DNA from: Dakarella massiliensis
GTDB lineage: Bacteria > Pseudomonadota > Gammaproteobacteria > Burkholderiales > Burkholderiaceae_F
Assembly (NCBI RefSeq): GCF_001182045.1
Contig: NZ_CVTY01000007.1
Location: forward strand, 806,001-870,000
DNA length: 64,000 nt
Direction of reading: 5' to 3'
In this document: positions 40,183-48,724 of the stretch, one piece after another
Layout: every line of letters starts with the position of its first letter
Numbering within the stretch: the stretch's first letter is position 1
Translations under genes and position numbers: made by a program
The notes under the pieces: model-generated
What the model was told of the DNA's origin: nothing
The model's input: only the letters and a program-made list of their open reading frames with translations
Database searches by the model: none

Positions 40183-40650
40183 CTATTCAATAGCAGAGCG
40201 AATAGTTTCTGCAGCTTTTGAAAAGGGGATCACATCTGATAACTTCGCCTTATCTTCCTCCTCCTGCGGGGCTGGAGAAAAAATCACCTTTACCAGAGCA
40301 ATTAGCAAAAGAGTGGGAACAGCAGCCGTCAAAAATAGTGTCGTAATGAAGATATGGGGCTCAACCTTAGGGAAAGTGTAAATAACCTCCGCCGCGCCAA
40401 TAGCAAACCCCAAAAATAAAACAATAACAACGGCCAATCCTGCCCTAAAAAGCCAAGGTCTGCGCCCAGAATTCTCTTTTGTTCGAGTTAAACGCTCTTT
40501 CTCCAGTTCCAGGCGGCATTGGCGCAATTGGAGCTCGAGTTTTGTGTTTTCAATCTGGACTTTAGTCTGAGGGTCTGCGGTTGACGCATCGTTGGCAAGC
40601 TCAGACACCGGGGCAGACAAATCAATTCCTTTAGACTCGCCGGGCGTCAT
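40183..40650 (-). CDS. Two-TM coiled-coil protein paired with ImmA
   Basis: 155 residues. A soluble N-terminus with a charged coiled coil (about 30-60, QIENTKLELQLRQCRLELEKE) is followed by two TM helices (about 70-90 and 98-120), and a soluble C-terminus with IPFSKAAETIRSAIE. No family recognised. Its ATG overlaps the ImmA stop by 4 bp, so the two are co-translated; a membrane sensor or exclusion protein is a reasonable guess. Confidence 0.7.
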   Translation of the reverse strand: MTPGESKGIDLSAPVSELANDASTADPQTKVQIENTKLELQLRQCRLELEKERLTRTKENSGRRPWLFRAGLAVVIVLFLGFAIGAAEVIYTFPKVEPHIFITTLFLTAAVPTLLLIALVKVIFSPAPQEEEDKAKLSDVIPFSKAAETIRSAIE

Positions 40651-41108
40651 AGAAAGTATCCCAGAGTAGATAACCTCAGATTCAACGCCTGGGACGAAAC
40701 TCCCAGCGCCTGCCGAAGTTTAACGGGATCCTTTATGTTCAGCTTGTCAACCAAAGCGCGGACGGCAATAGCGGGCATAATCAAATCAGCCGCGAATCTG
40801 TTTGCCGCTGCTTCTTTTGCCGGGTCGTAGCTCTTTGCACCACTGGGTAGTACCGTATTACGCTCGGCACTGCCGTGCCCCAAGCAATGATGCCCCAGTT
40901 CGTGGGCAATGGTAAACCTTTGTCTCTCAGGGATCTCTTTGGCGTTGACGTAAATCGTCCCAGTCTCTTCATTCAGATACCCAGAACGATAGCCTAGCTC
41001 TTCCCTAACCACGGTCAGACCTAATTTATTGGCAAAGAACTCTGGATTTATAGGCACTTTCATATCCCAGAACTCTTCTAAGAGAGCTTGTGGCGTATAC
41101 ATAATCAT
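40647..41108 (-). CDS. ImmA/IrrE-family metallopeptidase
   Basis: 153 residues from the ATG at 41108 (GGGAGG upstream). The zinc motif HELGH (His69, Glu70, His73) and the downstream Glu99 (DPAKEAAANRFAADLIMP) are present. ImmA-type enzymes cut phage or mobile-element repressors to trigger induction, but this prophage already has a self-cleaving CI. Here the gene is next to integrase and pairs with a membrane protein. Confidence 0.88.
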   Translation of the reverse strand: MIMYTPQALLEEFWDMKVPINPEFFANKLGLTVVREELGYRSGYLNEETGTIYVNAKEIPERQRFTIAHELGHHCLGHGSAERNTVLPSGAKSYDPAKEAAANRFAADLIMPAIAVRALVDKLNIKDPVKLRQALGVSSQALNLRLSTLGYFL

Positions 41109-41177
41109 TTGCCCTCCCGGTAAAACCAACAAACAAATCCCAGATGTGATACTCACTATATTTTATGGCATGGCCAA

Positions 41178-41204
41178 TCTATAAATACAGGAATCTTCTG
41201 TCAA
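41178..41204 (-). promoter_or_regulatory. Promoter of the ImmA pair
   Basis: On the minus strand TTGACA (41199-41204) and TATAGA (41178-41183) are separated by 15 bp, 70 bp upstream of the ImmA gene. The short spacer lowers confidence. Confidence 0.4.
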
Positions 41205-41211
41205 GGTAAGG

Positions 41212-42579
41212 TTACTCAAGATAAGCTGAGAAACAAAACTTCCCCCAGGCCTCGTAGACCTCACGCATATCCCCCAAAGCCTGCTCCCGATCGTACGCGC
41301 ACTGGTAGGACTCGTTGCGGTGATCCAAGCAGCTTTCTCTCAGATCGCGCGAGAACGGCTTGTGGGAGTATCCCTTGGCATCCTTGGCCCAAGTATTGAA
41401 AGTTGCCCGCGCGAGCCCGTGAAGGGTCACTATACGGGGTTTGCCAGTCTTCGCATGGAACTGATCGGGGTCTACCCAGCCAATCCCGTCAATTCTTTTC
41501 TGTTTATCGTGCATGCGCTTAATCAGCGCTCGGACAGAATCACGGGAAAAAGGAGAATTTCTCCCTTTGTTCACATTGGGGAAAATATAGGAATCTGGAG
41601 ATCCCCCTACCCGTGGGGCTGATTCCAGTAGCTGAACGGCTTCTGGGCAAAGCGGTGTTTTGCGGTCAAAGGGAATCTTTTCGCTCTTCACCTTCATGCG
41701 GGCACGAGGGATAACGTGCAGCCACCTCCCATCATCATCCTGCTGGATTTCCCCCCATGTTGCTTCACGCGCTGTTGTGTTGCGCGCTGAAGTAAGGATC
41801 GCGAATGCAAGACAGCGGGCCGTCTGACTAACCGGGACAAGCTGCATAAGTGCCTTAAAGAAAGCCGGCATACGTTTCGGCGGCAGTGCCGGCTCGTGCC
41901 CGCCTTCCGGTCGATTTAGTGGCAGCAAATCCCCTAAACGCCCGTCCACCACCTGGCACGGGTTAACCATCGGCGGGATCATCTCCGAGCGTATTGCCCA
42001 ATCAATCGCTCTTTTAGCGTCGCTAAGGATCCTTTCTGGCGTGTCAATCATGGTTCCCCACTTTTCCCCCAGGGCATCACAGAACATCTGAGGTTTCAGG
42101 TCTACAACCGGGCAGTCTCTGATTTCTTTAGGGATGTGATTCCTGAAAAAGCCATCCCAAACCAGATCGCGGGATTTTTCAGCGTTTTTCCACCTCCCCC
42201 TCTTTGTGTTGAACTCAATCCACTTCCAGATAAGTTTTTCAAAGGTTAGTGCGTCCTCCTCTTTTTGAGGTGCCGGGGATGGGCGTAGCGCGTCTCTGGC
42301 CGCTTTCTCCTGCTCAGATGGGTCAATCCCTTCCGCTATCAGTTTCCTCCATCTGAGCCCCTTCTCGAAGGCCTCAGCGAGTGACATTTCGGGATACTTC
42401 CCGAGAGTAAAGACCCGCTTCAAACCACGATCCCGAAGCAGGAAATAACGGGCATATGTCCCGTCCTTGAGCTTCCGGACTCCAACATAAAGCCCGGGGA
42501 CAATCCCGCATGAAGCGTCAGCCGTCAGGGCTTTCAAACGCTTGTCAGTCATCCTGTTTGCCACGCGCATAACGCTCAA
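41212..42579 (-). CDS. int: Tyrosine integrase (P4-type)
   Basis: 455 residues. The N-terminal DUF4102 arm-binding part (ALTADASCGIVPGLYVGVRKLKDG) is followed by a core-binding domain and the catalytic domain with Arg266 (LTSARN), His387-x-x-x-Arg391 (LHGLARATF) and the likely nucleophile Tyr429 (CAYDREQA). It recombines attP with the 3' end of tRNA-Pro, 260 bp away. Repeats that may be its arm sites lie in that interval. Confidence 0.92.
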   Translation of the reverse strand: MSVMRVANRMTDKRLKALTADASCGIVPGLYVGVRKLKDGTYARYFLLRDRGLKRVFTLGKYPEMSLAEAFEKGLRWRKLIAEGIDPSEQEKAARDALRPSPAPQKEEDALTFEKLIWKWIEFNTKRGRWKNAEKSRDLVWDGFFRNHIPKEIRDCPVVDLKPQMFCDALGEKWGTMIDTPERILSDAKRAIDWAIRSEMIPPMVNPCQVVDGRLGDLLPLNRPEGGHEPALPPKRMPAFFKALMQLVPVSQTARCLAFAILTSARNTTAREATWGEIQQDDDGRWLHVIPRARMKVKSEKIPFDRKTPLCPEAVQLLESAPRVGGSPDSYIFPNVNKGRNSPFSRDSVRALIKRMHDKQKRIDGIGWVDPDQFHAKTGKPRIVTLHGLARATFNTWAKDAKGYSHKPFSRDLRESCLDHRNESYQCAYDREQALGDMREVYEAWGKFCFSAYLE

Positions 42580-42617
42580 TCTCCGTAATCAAATGTTTTT
42601 AAATAAAAAATACGGTT

Positions 42618-42682
42618 ATTACCACAAAAAATTCCGTTATGTTTGGGGAGAAATTGAGGTTTCCCCGCTCATTTGTGGTAAT
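42618..42682. repeat. Two putative integrase arm-type sites (right end)
   Basis: TTTGTGGTAAT is present on the minus strand at 42618-42628 and on the plus strand at 42672-42682, in inverted order, between int and the tRNA. The same word lies at 2690-2700 inside the other prophage end. Confidence 0.5.
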
Positions 42683-42801
42683 GATTGTGGCATAGATTCT
42701 TAGATAATGACACGCCTTACGGAGAGGATTAGAGACAAAGACAACACGCGTATTGTGTCTTAAGCTCTTGTTTTTATTGAGTTGTCGTAGACGAATACAA
42801 A

Positions 42802-42829
42802 GAAAAAGGAGGCAACTTTCGTTGTCTCC
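42802..42829 (-). terminator. Terminator of tRNA-Pro at the attR side
   Basis: GGAGGCAAC pairs with GTTGTCTCC (one G-U) across TTTC, with TTTTT after it on the minus strand, 11 bp past the tRNA 3' end. It is a diverged copy of the hairpin at 2581-2604; by the integration geometry this one came with the phage. Confidence 0.7.
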
Positions 42830-42840
42830 TTTCCTGGAAT

Positions 42841-42917
42841 TGGTCGGGGTGGTGGGACTCGAACTCACGACCCCTTGCACCCCATGCAAGTGCGCTACCA
42901 GGCTGCGCCACACCCCG
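42841..42917 (-). tRNA. tRNA-Pro (GGG), phage attachment site
   Basis: A 77-nt gene with encoded CCA. Acceptor stem CGGGGTG/CACCCCG, D-arm GCGCAGCCTGGTAGCGC, anticodon stem-loop CTTGC-ATGGGGT-GCAAG giving anticodon GGG, and T-arm GTGAG-TTCGAAT-CCCAC. It is the last gene of the host operon side, after merR. The 12 bp TGGTGGGACTCG (42850-42861) are duplicated at the far prophage end. Confidence 0.95.
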
Positions 42918-42944
42918 AGAGAGATGAACTATAGCACAAAATCT

Positions 42945-43310
42945 TTATAAAAGAAAATTTTTGATGGAATCCCTGATATTCCGGAGTTCCTCGACCACAT
43001 TCGGGCTCACGGAGGTCTTTCCTTCAGTCGCTTGAGCGACAGCCGTCTTCCGGTGCTTCAGATGCTTCTTAGCGCCGGCAAGCGTATAGCCCTGGTCATA
43101 GAGGAGCGAGCGAATCTCACGCGCCGTGAGAATATCTTTCTTCTCATAGCGGCGGCGCGAGCCGTGACGGCCCGGCGAAAGCTGCTTGAACTCATCCTCC
43201 CAGAACCGGAGGACCGAAGTTGCGACTCCCACCAGCTCAGCCGCTTCGCCGATCGTGAAAAAGCGTTTCTCCGGAATCGGCGGAAAAGCTCCGATTTCTT
43301 TCTCTGACAT
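42945..43310 (-). CDS. MerR-family regulator next to ihfA
   Basis: 121 residues. An N-terminal MerR winged helix (FFTIGEAAELVGVATSVLRFWEDEF...RRYEKKDILTAREIRSLL) is followed by a short helix and no cysteine-rich effector domain. The gene is conserved after ihfA in many beta- and gammaproteobacteria; its target is unknown. A strong terminator separates it from ihfA, so it may depend on read-through or its own promoter. Confidence 0.88.
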   Translation of the reverse strand: MSEKEIGAFPPIPEKRFFTIGEAAELVGVATSVLRFWEDEFKQLSPGRHGSRRRYEKKDILTAREIRSLLYDQGYTLAGAKKHLKHRKTAVAQATEGKTSVSPNVVEELRNIRDSIKNFLL

Positions 43311-43364
43311 GCCCTTTTCCTTCTCTAGCAGACCCCTCGATTCTAACCGCTAAAAGGACGGGCT

Positions 43365-43404
43365 TAAAGAAAAGCGGCAGAACCGTTTTATCGGTTCTGC
43401 CGCT
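43365..43404 (-). terminator. Terminator of ihfA
   Basis: A perfect 13-bp stem AGCGGCAGAACCG/CGGTTCTGCCGCT (43373-43404), with TTTTCTTT on the minus strand. It ends the pheS-pheT-ihfA transcript. Confidence 0.9.
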
Positions 43405-43431
43405 CTCAAACACTCGGATTACAAAGCGATT

Positions 43432-43776
43432 TTAATTCGCAGACTTCGCCGGGAAGCCGGCAAGGACTGCATCGCGGAGCTTAGCCGATGCGTGGAACGT
43501 AACGACACGGCGGGCCGTGATCGCGATTTCCTCACCCGTCTTCGGGTTGCGTCCGGGGCGCTGGGGCTTGTCGCGCAGCTGGAAGTTACCGAAACCGGAA
43601 AGCTTCACGGGGCTGCCATGCTCCAGGCGGGAGCGAATCTCGTCGAAAAACACATCGACAAGCAGCTTCGCTTCGCGCTTCGAAAGACCCATCCGGTCAA
43701 ACAGAATATCGACCAGATCGGCTTTCGTCATCGTCGTCCCGACGGTGGGGGAAAAATCATTCTCTTCAATAGCCAT
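43432..43776 (-). CDS. ihfA: Integration host factor alpha subunit
   Basis: 114 residues with the full IHF/HU fold: [43 protein letters not shown] and the beta-arm sequence [16 protein letters not shown]. It bends DNA sharply as a heterodimer with IhfB. The start at 43776 adds 15 residues before MTKADL compared with E. coli; an ATG at 43731 is the alternative. It lies 16 bp after pheT, the common order. Confidence 0.95.
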   Translation of the reverse strand: MAIEENDFSPTVGTTMTKADLVDILFDRMGLSKREAKLLVDVFFDEIRSRLEHGSPVKLSGFGNFQLRDKPQRPGRNPKTGEEIAITARRVVTFHASAKLRDAVLAGFPAKSAN

Positions 43777-43792
43777 TTCAAAGGTTACCTAA

Positions 43793-46204
43793 TTAAGCAC
43801 GAAGTTTAATGCCAAGGGGTTCAAGTCCAGCGATCACCGCTTCAGTCGCGCCTTCGATCTGGGCTTCAGTCACAGCCTCTTCACCGAAGGACTCCAGCAC
43901 GAGGCGGAAGGCCATCGACTTATCGGCGGCAGGCTGATTTTCCGGATGGTACACGTCGAAGAGACGGAAGTCGGTGAGACAGGCAAGCCTCACATCCGTT
44001 CTCCGGGCAGCGCGCACCGCGTCGAAGATCTGCTTCGAAGTCACAGAGGCCGGCACTGCGAGCGAAATATCGCGCAGCGACTTCTGGAACTTGGAAACGG
44101 GCTTATGCTCGGTAACCGGCACGCTGAGCAGCGGCTCTACATCGATCTCGAACACCACAGGGCAGAGGGGGAGATCATACGCCTGCTGAAGCCTCGGGTG
44201 CAATTCGCCGATGAGACCGATCCGTTTTCCGTCAAGATACACCCCGGCGCTGCGGCCCGGGTGAAGCGACGGGAAGACTTCCGGAACAAAATCAAGCGTG
44301 AGCGGGAAGGCGAGGCGTTCGAGGTCGCCCTTCACATCGAAGAAGTCCACGCGGCGGGACTTGATGCCCCACTGCGGAGCGTCCGCGGTGCCGTAGGCGA
44401 GACCAGCGAGGTGCTCAGGCTGACGGACGCCCTTCACGGAGGTGTCAGAGGGCTCAATCGTCGGATCCTGGAAGAACACGCGGCCAAGCTCAAACACGCG
44501 CACACGGTCTTCCTTGCGGTTCAGGTTGTAGCGCAGGATATCGACGAGACCGCCGATCAGCTGCGTACGCATCACGGAGAGCTGTGAGGCGATCGGGTTC
44601 AGCAGACGGATCGGGGCAGCTTCGCCTCCGAAATCCTTCTCCCACTTCTCTTCCACGAACGAGAAGTTCACGAGTTCCTGATAGCCGCGGCCCGCGAGCT
44701 TCAGACGCAGGTCATGCTGCGTGCGGCGGTCCTCGCGGGACGGCCGCATCACAGCGCGCTCAAGCGGCGGATTTTCCGGCAGCTTGTCGTATCCCCAGAG
44801 ACGGGCCACTTCTTCCACGAGGTCCTCTTCGATTTCGATATCGAAGCGGTACGTGGGGGAGGTCACCGTGAAGAGGTCGCCGTCACGCGTGTACTCGAAA
44901 CCAAGACGCTTGAAGGCCTCCTCCATGAAGTCGGTCGGAATATCCACACCGACGAGCTTGCGGCAGCGCTCGGCACGGAACTTCACAACGCGGCGCTCCG
45001 GGAGATCGGACTCAATGTCGCTCACCGGGCCGACACGCGTGGCGTCGGTGCCGCAGATCGAGAGAACGAGCGCCGTGATGTACTCGAGGTGCTCACGGGT
45101 CGTGCCATAGTCGACACCGCGCTCGAAACGGAACGAGGAGTCGGACGAGAAGTTGAGCTTACGGGCACGGCCCTGGATCGCTGACGGACGGAAGAACGCG
45201 GACTCAATGAAGAGGTTCACCGTGTCATCCGACACAGAGTCAGCCGTGCCGCCCATAATGCCGGCGATCGCCTGCGGGCCGTTATCGTCCGCGATCACGC
45301 CGTAGTAAGGCGTGAGGTCAACGGTCTTGCCGTTCAGGAGCTCGATCTTCTCGCCTTCCTTCGCCCAGCGCGCCGTCACGGTGCCGGAGAGCTTGTCGAG
45401 GTCAAAGAAGTGAGTCGGACGGCCGAGCTCGAGGAGCACGTAGTTCGAAATATCGACGAGAGCCGAAATCGGGCGCTGGCCGCAGCGTTCAAGCCGCTCC
45501 GCCATCCATTCAGGCGTCTTCGCCTTGGCGTTCAGCCCCGTGATCACGCGGCTCGTATAACGGGCGCAGAGGTCAGAGGCCTCAATCTTCACGTCGTGCG
45601 ACGCGTCAGTCGTCACAGCGGCTTCGTGAATCTCCGGGAGCTTCAGCTCAGCGCCCGTCACGGCATGGACTTCACGCGCGATACCGGCGAGAGACAGCGC
45701 GTCACCGCGGTTCGGCGTGACGTTCAGATCCACCACGACGTCGTCGAGGTGAGCGTACTTGCGGATATCTTCGCCAATCGGGGCGTCCGCCGGCAGAAGC
45801 CAGAGACCGTCATGATCCTCGGACACGCCGAGCTCACGGGCGGAGCAGAGCATGCCGTTCGAGGGCACGCCGCGCAGCTTCGCCTTCTTGATCTTGAAGC
45901 CGCCGGGGAGCTCAGCGCCCACCATCGCGCAGGGCACACGCACGCCCGCGCGGACGTTCGGCGCGCCGCAGACGATCTGGATCAGTTCGCCGGTACCGGC
46001 GTTCACCTGGCAGACATGCAGGTGATCGGAATTCTCATGGTCGCGGCATTCAACGACTTCAGCAATCACGACACCCGTGAAATCGGGGGCCGCCTTACGG
46101 GCTTCGTCCACTTCGAGACCGTGCATCGTGAGCGCGTCCTGGAGCTCCTCGCTCGAAATCGCGGGATTCACATACGTACGAAGCCAGCTTTCAGAAAACA
46201 GCAT
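43793..46204 (-). CDS. pheT: Phenylalanyl-tRNA synthetase beta subunit
   Basis: 803 residues, of usual length for the bacterial long form. The N-terminal EMAP-like tRNA-binding domain (about 40-150, VVIAEVVECRDHENSDHLHVC), B3/B4 editing domain, B5 domain and C-terminal anticodon-binding FDX domain (SKFQKSLRDISLAVP) are all in order. It forms the (alpha-beta)2 enzyme with PheS and supplies tRNA binding and editing of Tyr-tRNA-Phe. It begins 12 bp after pheS. Confidence 0.97.
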   Translation of the reverse strand: MLFSESWLRTYVNPAISSEELQDALTMHGLEVDEARKAAPDFTGVVIAEVVECRDHENSDHLHVCQVNAGTGELIQIVCGAPNVRAGVRVPCAMVGAELPGGFKIKKAKLRGVPSNGMLCSARELGVSEDHDGLWLLPADAPIGEDIRKYAHLDDVVVDLNVTPNRGDALSLAGIAREVHAVTGAELKLPEIHEAAVTTDASHDVKIEASDLCARYTSRVITGLNAKAKTPEWMAERLERCGQRPISALVDISNYVLLELGRPTHFFDLDKLSGTVTARWAKEGEKIELLNGKTVDLTPYYGVIADDNGPQAIAGIMGGTADSVSDDTVNLFIESAFFRPSAIQGRARKLNFSSDSSFRFERGVDYGTTREHLEYITALVLSICGTDATRVGPVSDIESDLPERRVVKFRAERCRKLVGVDIPTDFMEEAFKRLGFEYTRDGDLFTVTSPTYRFDIEIEEDLVEEVARLWGYDKLPENPPLERAVMRPSREDRRTQHDLRLKLAGRGYQELVNFSFVEEKWEKDFGGEAAPIRLLNPIASQLSVMRTQLIGGLVDILRYNLNRKEDRVRVFELGRVFFQDPTIEPSDTSVKGVRQPEHLAGLAYGTADAPQWGIKSRRVDFFDVKGDLERLAFPLTLDFVPEVFPSLHPGRSAGVYLDGKRIGLIGELHPRLQQAYDLPLCPVVFEIDVEPLLSVPVTEHKPVSKFQKSLRDISLAVPASVTSKQIFDAVRAARRTDVRLACLTDFRLFDVYHPENQPAADKSMAFRLVLESFGEEAVTEAQIEGATEAVIAGLEPLGIKLRA

Positions 46205-46216
46205 TTTTCTTCCCCA

Positions 46217-47236
46217 TTACTCGTTGAACTGGCGAAGGAACCGGAGGTCGCCTTCAAAGAAGAGCCGCAGGTCGTCGATGCCGTAACGCAGCATCGTGAG
46301 ACGCTCAAGACCCGAGCCGAAAGCGAAGCCGCAGTACTGCTCGGGATCGAGCCCGTAATTGCGGACCACGGTCGGATGCACTTCGCCGGCGCCGGAAATC
46401 TCAAGCCACTTGCCCTTTCGGGAGCCGGTAGTGAACATCATGTCCACTTCGACAGACGGCTCGGTGAACGGGAAGTAGCTCGGACGAAAGCGCACGATGA
46501 GGTCGTCGGTTTCAAAGAACCGGCGCAGGAACATGGAGTACACGCCCTTCAGATCCGCGAAGCTGATGTTTTCGCCGAGCCACAGCCCTTCAACCTGATG
46601 GAACATCGGGGAGTGCGTGGCGTCGGAGTCAACGCGGTAGGTACGTCCCGGAGCAATCACCTTGATCGGCGGCTTGTGGGTGCGGGAGTAGCGGACCTGC
46701 ATCGGGGAAGTGTGCGGACGCAGCGGCAGCAGCAGCCCCTTCTCATCCTTCATGTCGACGTAGAACGTGTCCTGCATCGAGCGGGCCGGATGGTTGAGCG
46801 GGTTATTGAGCGCCGTGAACGTGTACCAGTCGTTCTCGATTTCGGGGCCGGAGGCCACGTCGAAACCGATCGAACGGAAAATCTCTTCAATCCGCATCCA
46901 GGTGCGGATCACGGGGTGGATGCCGCCGGCGGGCGACGTACGTCCCGGCAGCGTCACATCGATCGCTTCCTCGGCAAGCTTCTTCTCGAGGGCGGCCTGC
47001 GCGAGCGCTTCGCGGCGGGCGTTCAGCGCCTCTTCCACAGCACGCTTCGCGGCATTGATCTCAGCACCGGCCGCCTTCCGCTGGTCGGCTGCGAGATCCC
47101 GCAGACCCTTCATCATCGTCGTGAGGGTGCCGGACTTCCCAAGGAATTTCGCCTTGGCATCTTCCAGCGCTGCAGGCTGTGTCGCTTCAGCGAAAGCCTG
47201 CCGGGCGGATTCAATCAGTTTGGATAAATCTTCCAT
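46217..47236 (-). CDS. pheS: Phenylalanyl-tRNA synthetase alpha subunit
   Basis: 339 residues. An N-terminal coiled coil (about 1-85) is followed by the class II catalytic core: motif 2 region [40 protein letters not shown], and motif 3 [22 protein letters not shown]. It charges tRNA-Phe together with PheT. A terminator/attenuator lies 70-110 bp upstream. Confidence 0.97.
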   Translation of the reverse strand: MEDLSKLIESARQAFAEATQPAALEDAKAKFLGKSGTLTTMMKGLRDLAADQRKAAGAEINAAKRAVEEALNARREALAQAALEKKLAEEAIDVTLPGRTSPAGGIHPVIRTWMRIEEIFRSIGFDVASGPEIENDWYTFTALNNPLNHPARSMQDTFYVDMKDEKGLLLPLRPHTSPMQVRYSRTHKPPIKVIAPGRTYRVDSDATHSPMFHQVEGLWLGENISFADLKGVYSMFLRRFFETDDLIVRFRPSYFPFTEPSVEVDMMFTTGSRKGKWLEISGAGEVHPTVVRNYGLDPEQYCGFAFGSGLERLTMLRYGIDDLRLFFEGDLRFLRQFNE

Positions 47237-47307
47237 TTTTTGATTCCGATACGGAAAACGTGGGCAGCAGCGGTCTGCTTTCTTGCCCGCAATACAGAAG
47301 AAGATAA

Positions 47308-47352
47308 CGAAAAAAGGGGCGGCCCGGTACTGCTGGCCCGCCCCTTTTAAAG
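47308..47352 (-). terminator. Terminator/attenuator between rplT and pheS
   Basis: On the minus strand AAAAGGGGCGGGCC pairs with GGGCCGCCCCTTTT across a loop, followed by TTTTTTCG. A second hairpin GGAGC/GCTCC lies just before it. In E. coli pheST is controlled by attenuation; no Phe-rich leader peptide is visible here. Confidence 0.75.
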
Positions 47353-47410
47353 CTGGAGCACCTCAGCCGAGGCTTCAGCGCTCCTGTGCTTTGACAAGTG
47401 GATTCACCAA

Positions 47411-47767
47411 TTAAGCACGAGCTGCCTTGGCCTTTTCGACCAGAGCAACAAAGCCTTCCTTGTCAAACACAGCCATATCAGCGAGCACCTTGCGATCAAG
47501 GAGGATGTTCGCCTTGTGAAGGCCGTTGATGAAGGCGCTGTAGTTCATTCCGTTCTGACGGGTAGCCGCATTGATACGGGCAATCCACAGACGGCGGAAG
47601 ACGCGCTTCTTCGCACGGCGGTCACGATAGGCGTACTGGGCGCCGCGCATGACGGCTTCCTTGGCCACACGGAACACATTGTTGGCACGAAGGCTGTAGC
47701 CCTTCGACAGGGCGAGCAGCTTCTTATGACGGGCACGAGCGGTTACACCACGCTTAACTCGAGGCAT
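47411..47767 (-). CDS. rplT: 50S ribosomal protein L20
   Basis: 118 residues, full length, with the conserved basic N-terminus ([18 protein letters not shown]) and the globular C-terminal part ([20 protein letters not shown]). It binds 23S rRNA early in 50S assembly and, in other bacteria, represses translation of rpmI-rplT by binding their leader. It is 21 bp from rpmI. Confidence 0.98.
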   Translation of the reverse strand: MPRVKRGVTARARHKKLLALSKGYSLRANNVFRVAKEAVMRGAQYAYRDRRAKKRVFRRLWIARINAATRQNGMNYSAFINGLHKANILLDRKVLADMAVFDKEGFVALVEKAKAARA

Positions 47768-47788
47768 CTTTTTATTCTCCTATCCAGA

Positions 47789-47989
47789 TCAGGAAGCGAT
47801 GGCAAGCATGCGCTTGACGTTGAGCTCATTGCACTTAGCAACCGTCACCATGCCGCGCAGGTGACGCTTGTTCTTGGTCGTGCGATGGGACAGGATGTGA
47901 CGCTTGGTCGAGTGGCCAAACTTGATGGAACCGCCGGAGCGCACTTTAAAGCGCTTGGCAGCAGCCCGCTTGGTTTTCATCTTCGGCAT
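47789..47989 (-). CDS. rpmI: 50S ribosomal protein L35
   Basis: 66 residues of normal L35: [31 protein letters not shown] and the HLRGMV end. A small basic ribosomal protein translated together with L20. AAAGAGGAAACGGCAA precedes the ATG. A 189-bp interval separates it from infC. Confidence 0.98.
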   Translation of the reverse strand: MPKMKTKRAAAKRFKVRSGGSIKFGHSTKRHILSHRTTKNKRHLRGMVTVAKCNELNVKRMLAIAS

Positions 47990-48178
47990 TTGCCGTTTCC
48001 TCTTTATTGATGACTCAAAGGCGCCTTCCGGAAAAAGTTTGGATGGTCTTGAACTGCCCTTGAATCACTTCTTCTAACTCCGACACTTCCCGGGTTGGGA
48101 GAAGTTTCGGAGGTACTGCAAAACTGGTCAGAAATGCCGGAGGAGAGAAACGCATCTCCCCCGGACGATTTCGTCTGA
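47990..48178 (-). promoter_or_regulatory. infC-rpmI intergenic leader, likely L20 control region
   Basis: No gene is visible. The minus strand holds short hairpins (GGGGGAGATGCG...CATTTC region; CTTCTCCCAACCCGGGAAG). In E. coli L20 binds a pseudoknot in this interval to repress rpmI-rplT; the same role here is inferred from position only. Confidence 0.35.
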
Positions 48179-48724
48179 TTACTTCTTGCGCTTCGGCCCG
48201 AGCACCATGATCATCTGGCGCCCTTCGAGCTTCGGATTCTGCTCAACCTGAGCGATATCACCCAGCTCGGTCTTCACGCGGTCCATAAGATCCACGCCGA
48301 ATTCCTGATGGGCCATTTCGCGGCCGCGATAGCGGAGCGTAATTTTAGCCTTATCTCCGCCTTCAAGGAAGCGGCGGACAGCACGGATCTTCGTCTGAAA
48401 ATCGTTTTCATCGGTCGCGGGGCGGAACTTCACTTCCTTCACCTGCGTGACCTTCTGCTTGGCCTTGGCTTCCTGAGCGCGCTTCTGTTCCTGGTACTTG
48501 AACTTGCCGTAGTCAATCAGCTTGCAAACCGGCGGACGCGCCTTCGGCGCGACTTCGACCAGATCCACGCCGAGCTCTTCAGCCTTGTGAAGAGCGTCGT
48601 ACGTGTTCATGATGACGCTGGTTCCGTCCGGCATCGTGACTCGGACCTCGGGGACCCGGATTTCACGATTCAGACGATGACGATTTTCTTCTTTTGCAGG
48701 GTTATCCCTACTATTTGTTATCAC
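48179..48724 (-). CDS. infC: Translation initiation factor IF-3
   Basis: 181 residues with both IF3 domains: N-terminal [19 protein letters not shown]...[24 protein letters not shown] and C-terminal [29 protein letters not shown]. No ATG fits: the frame opens GTG ATA ACA, with the GTG overlapping the thrS stop (GTGA) and GAGG 7 bp upstream. Non-AUG starts on infC allow IF3 to repress its own translation, so GTG or the next ATA is likely the start. Confidence 0.95.
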   Translation of the reverse strand: MITNSRDNPAKEENRHRLNREIRVPEVRVTMPDGTSVIMNTYDALHKAEELGVDLVEVAPKARPPVCKLIDYGKFKYQEQKRAQEAKAKQKVTQVKEVKFRPATDENDFQTKIRAVRRFLEGGDKAKITLRYRGREMAHQEFGVDLMDRVKTELGDIAQVEQNPKLEGRQMIMVLGPKRKK

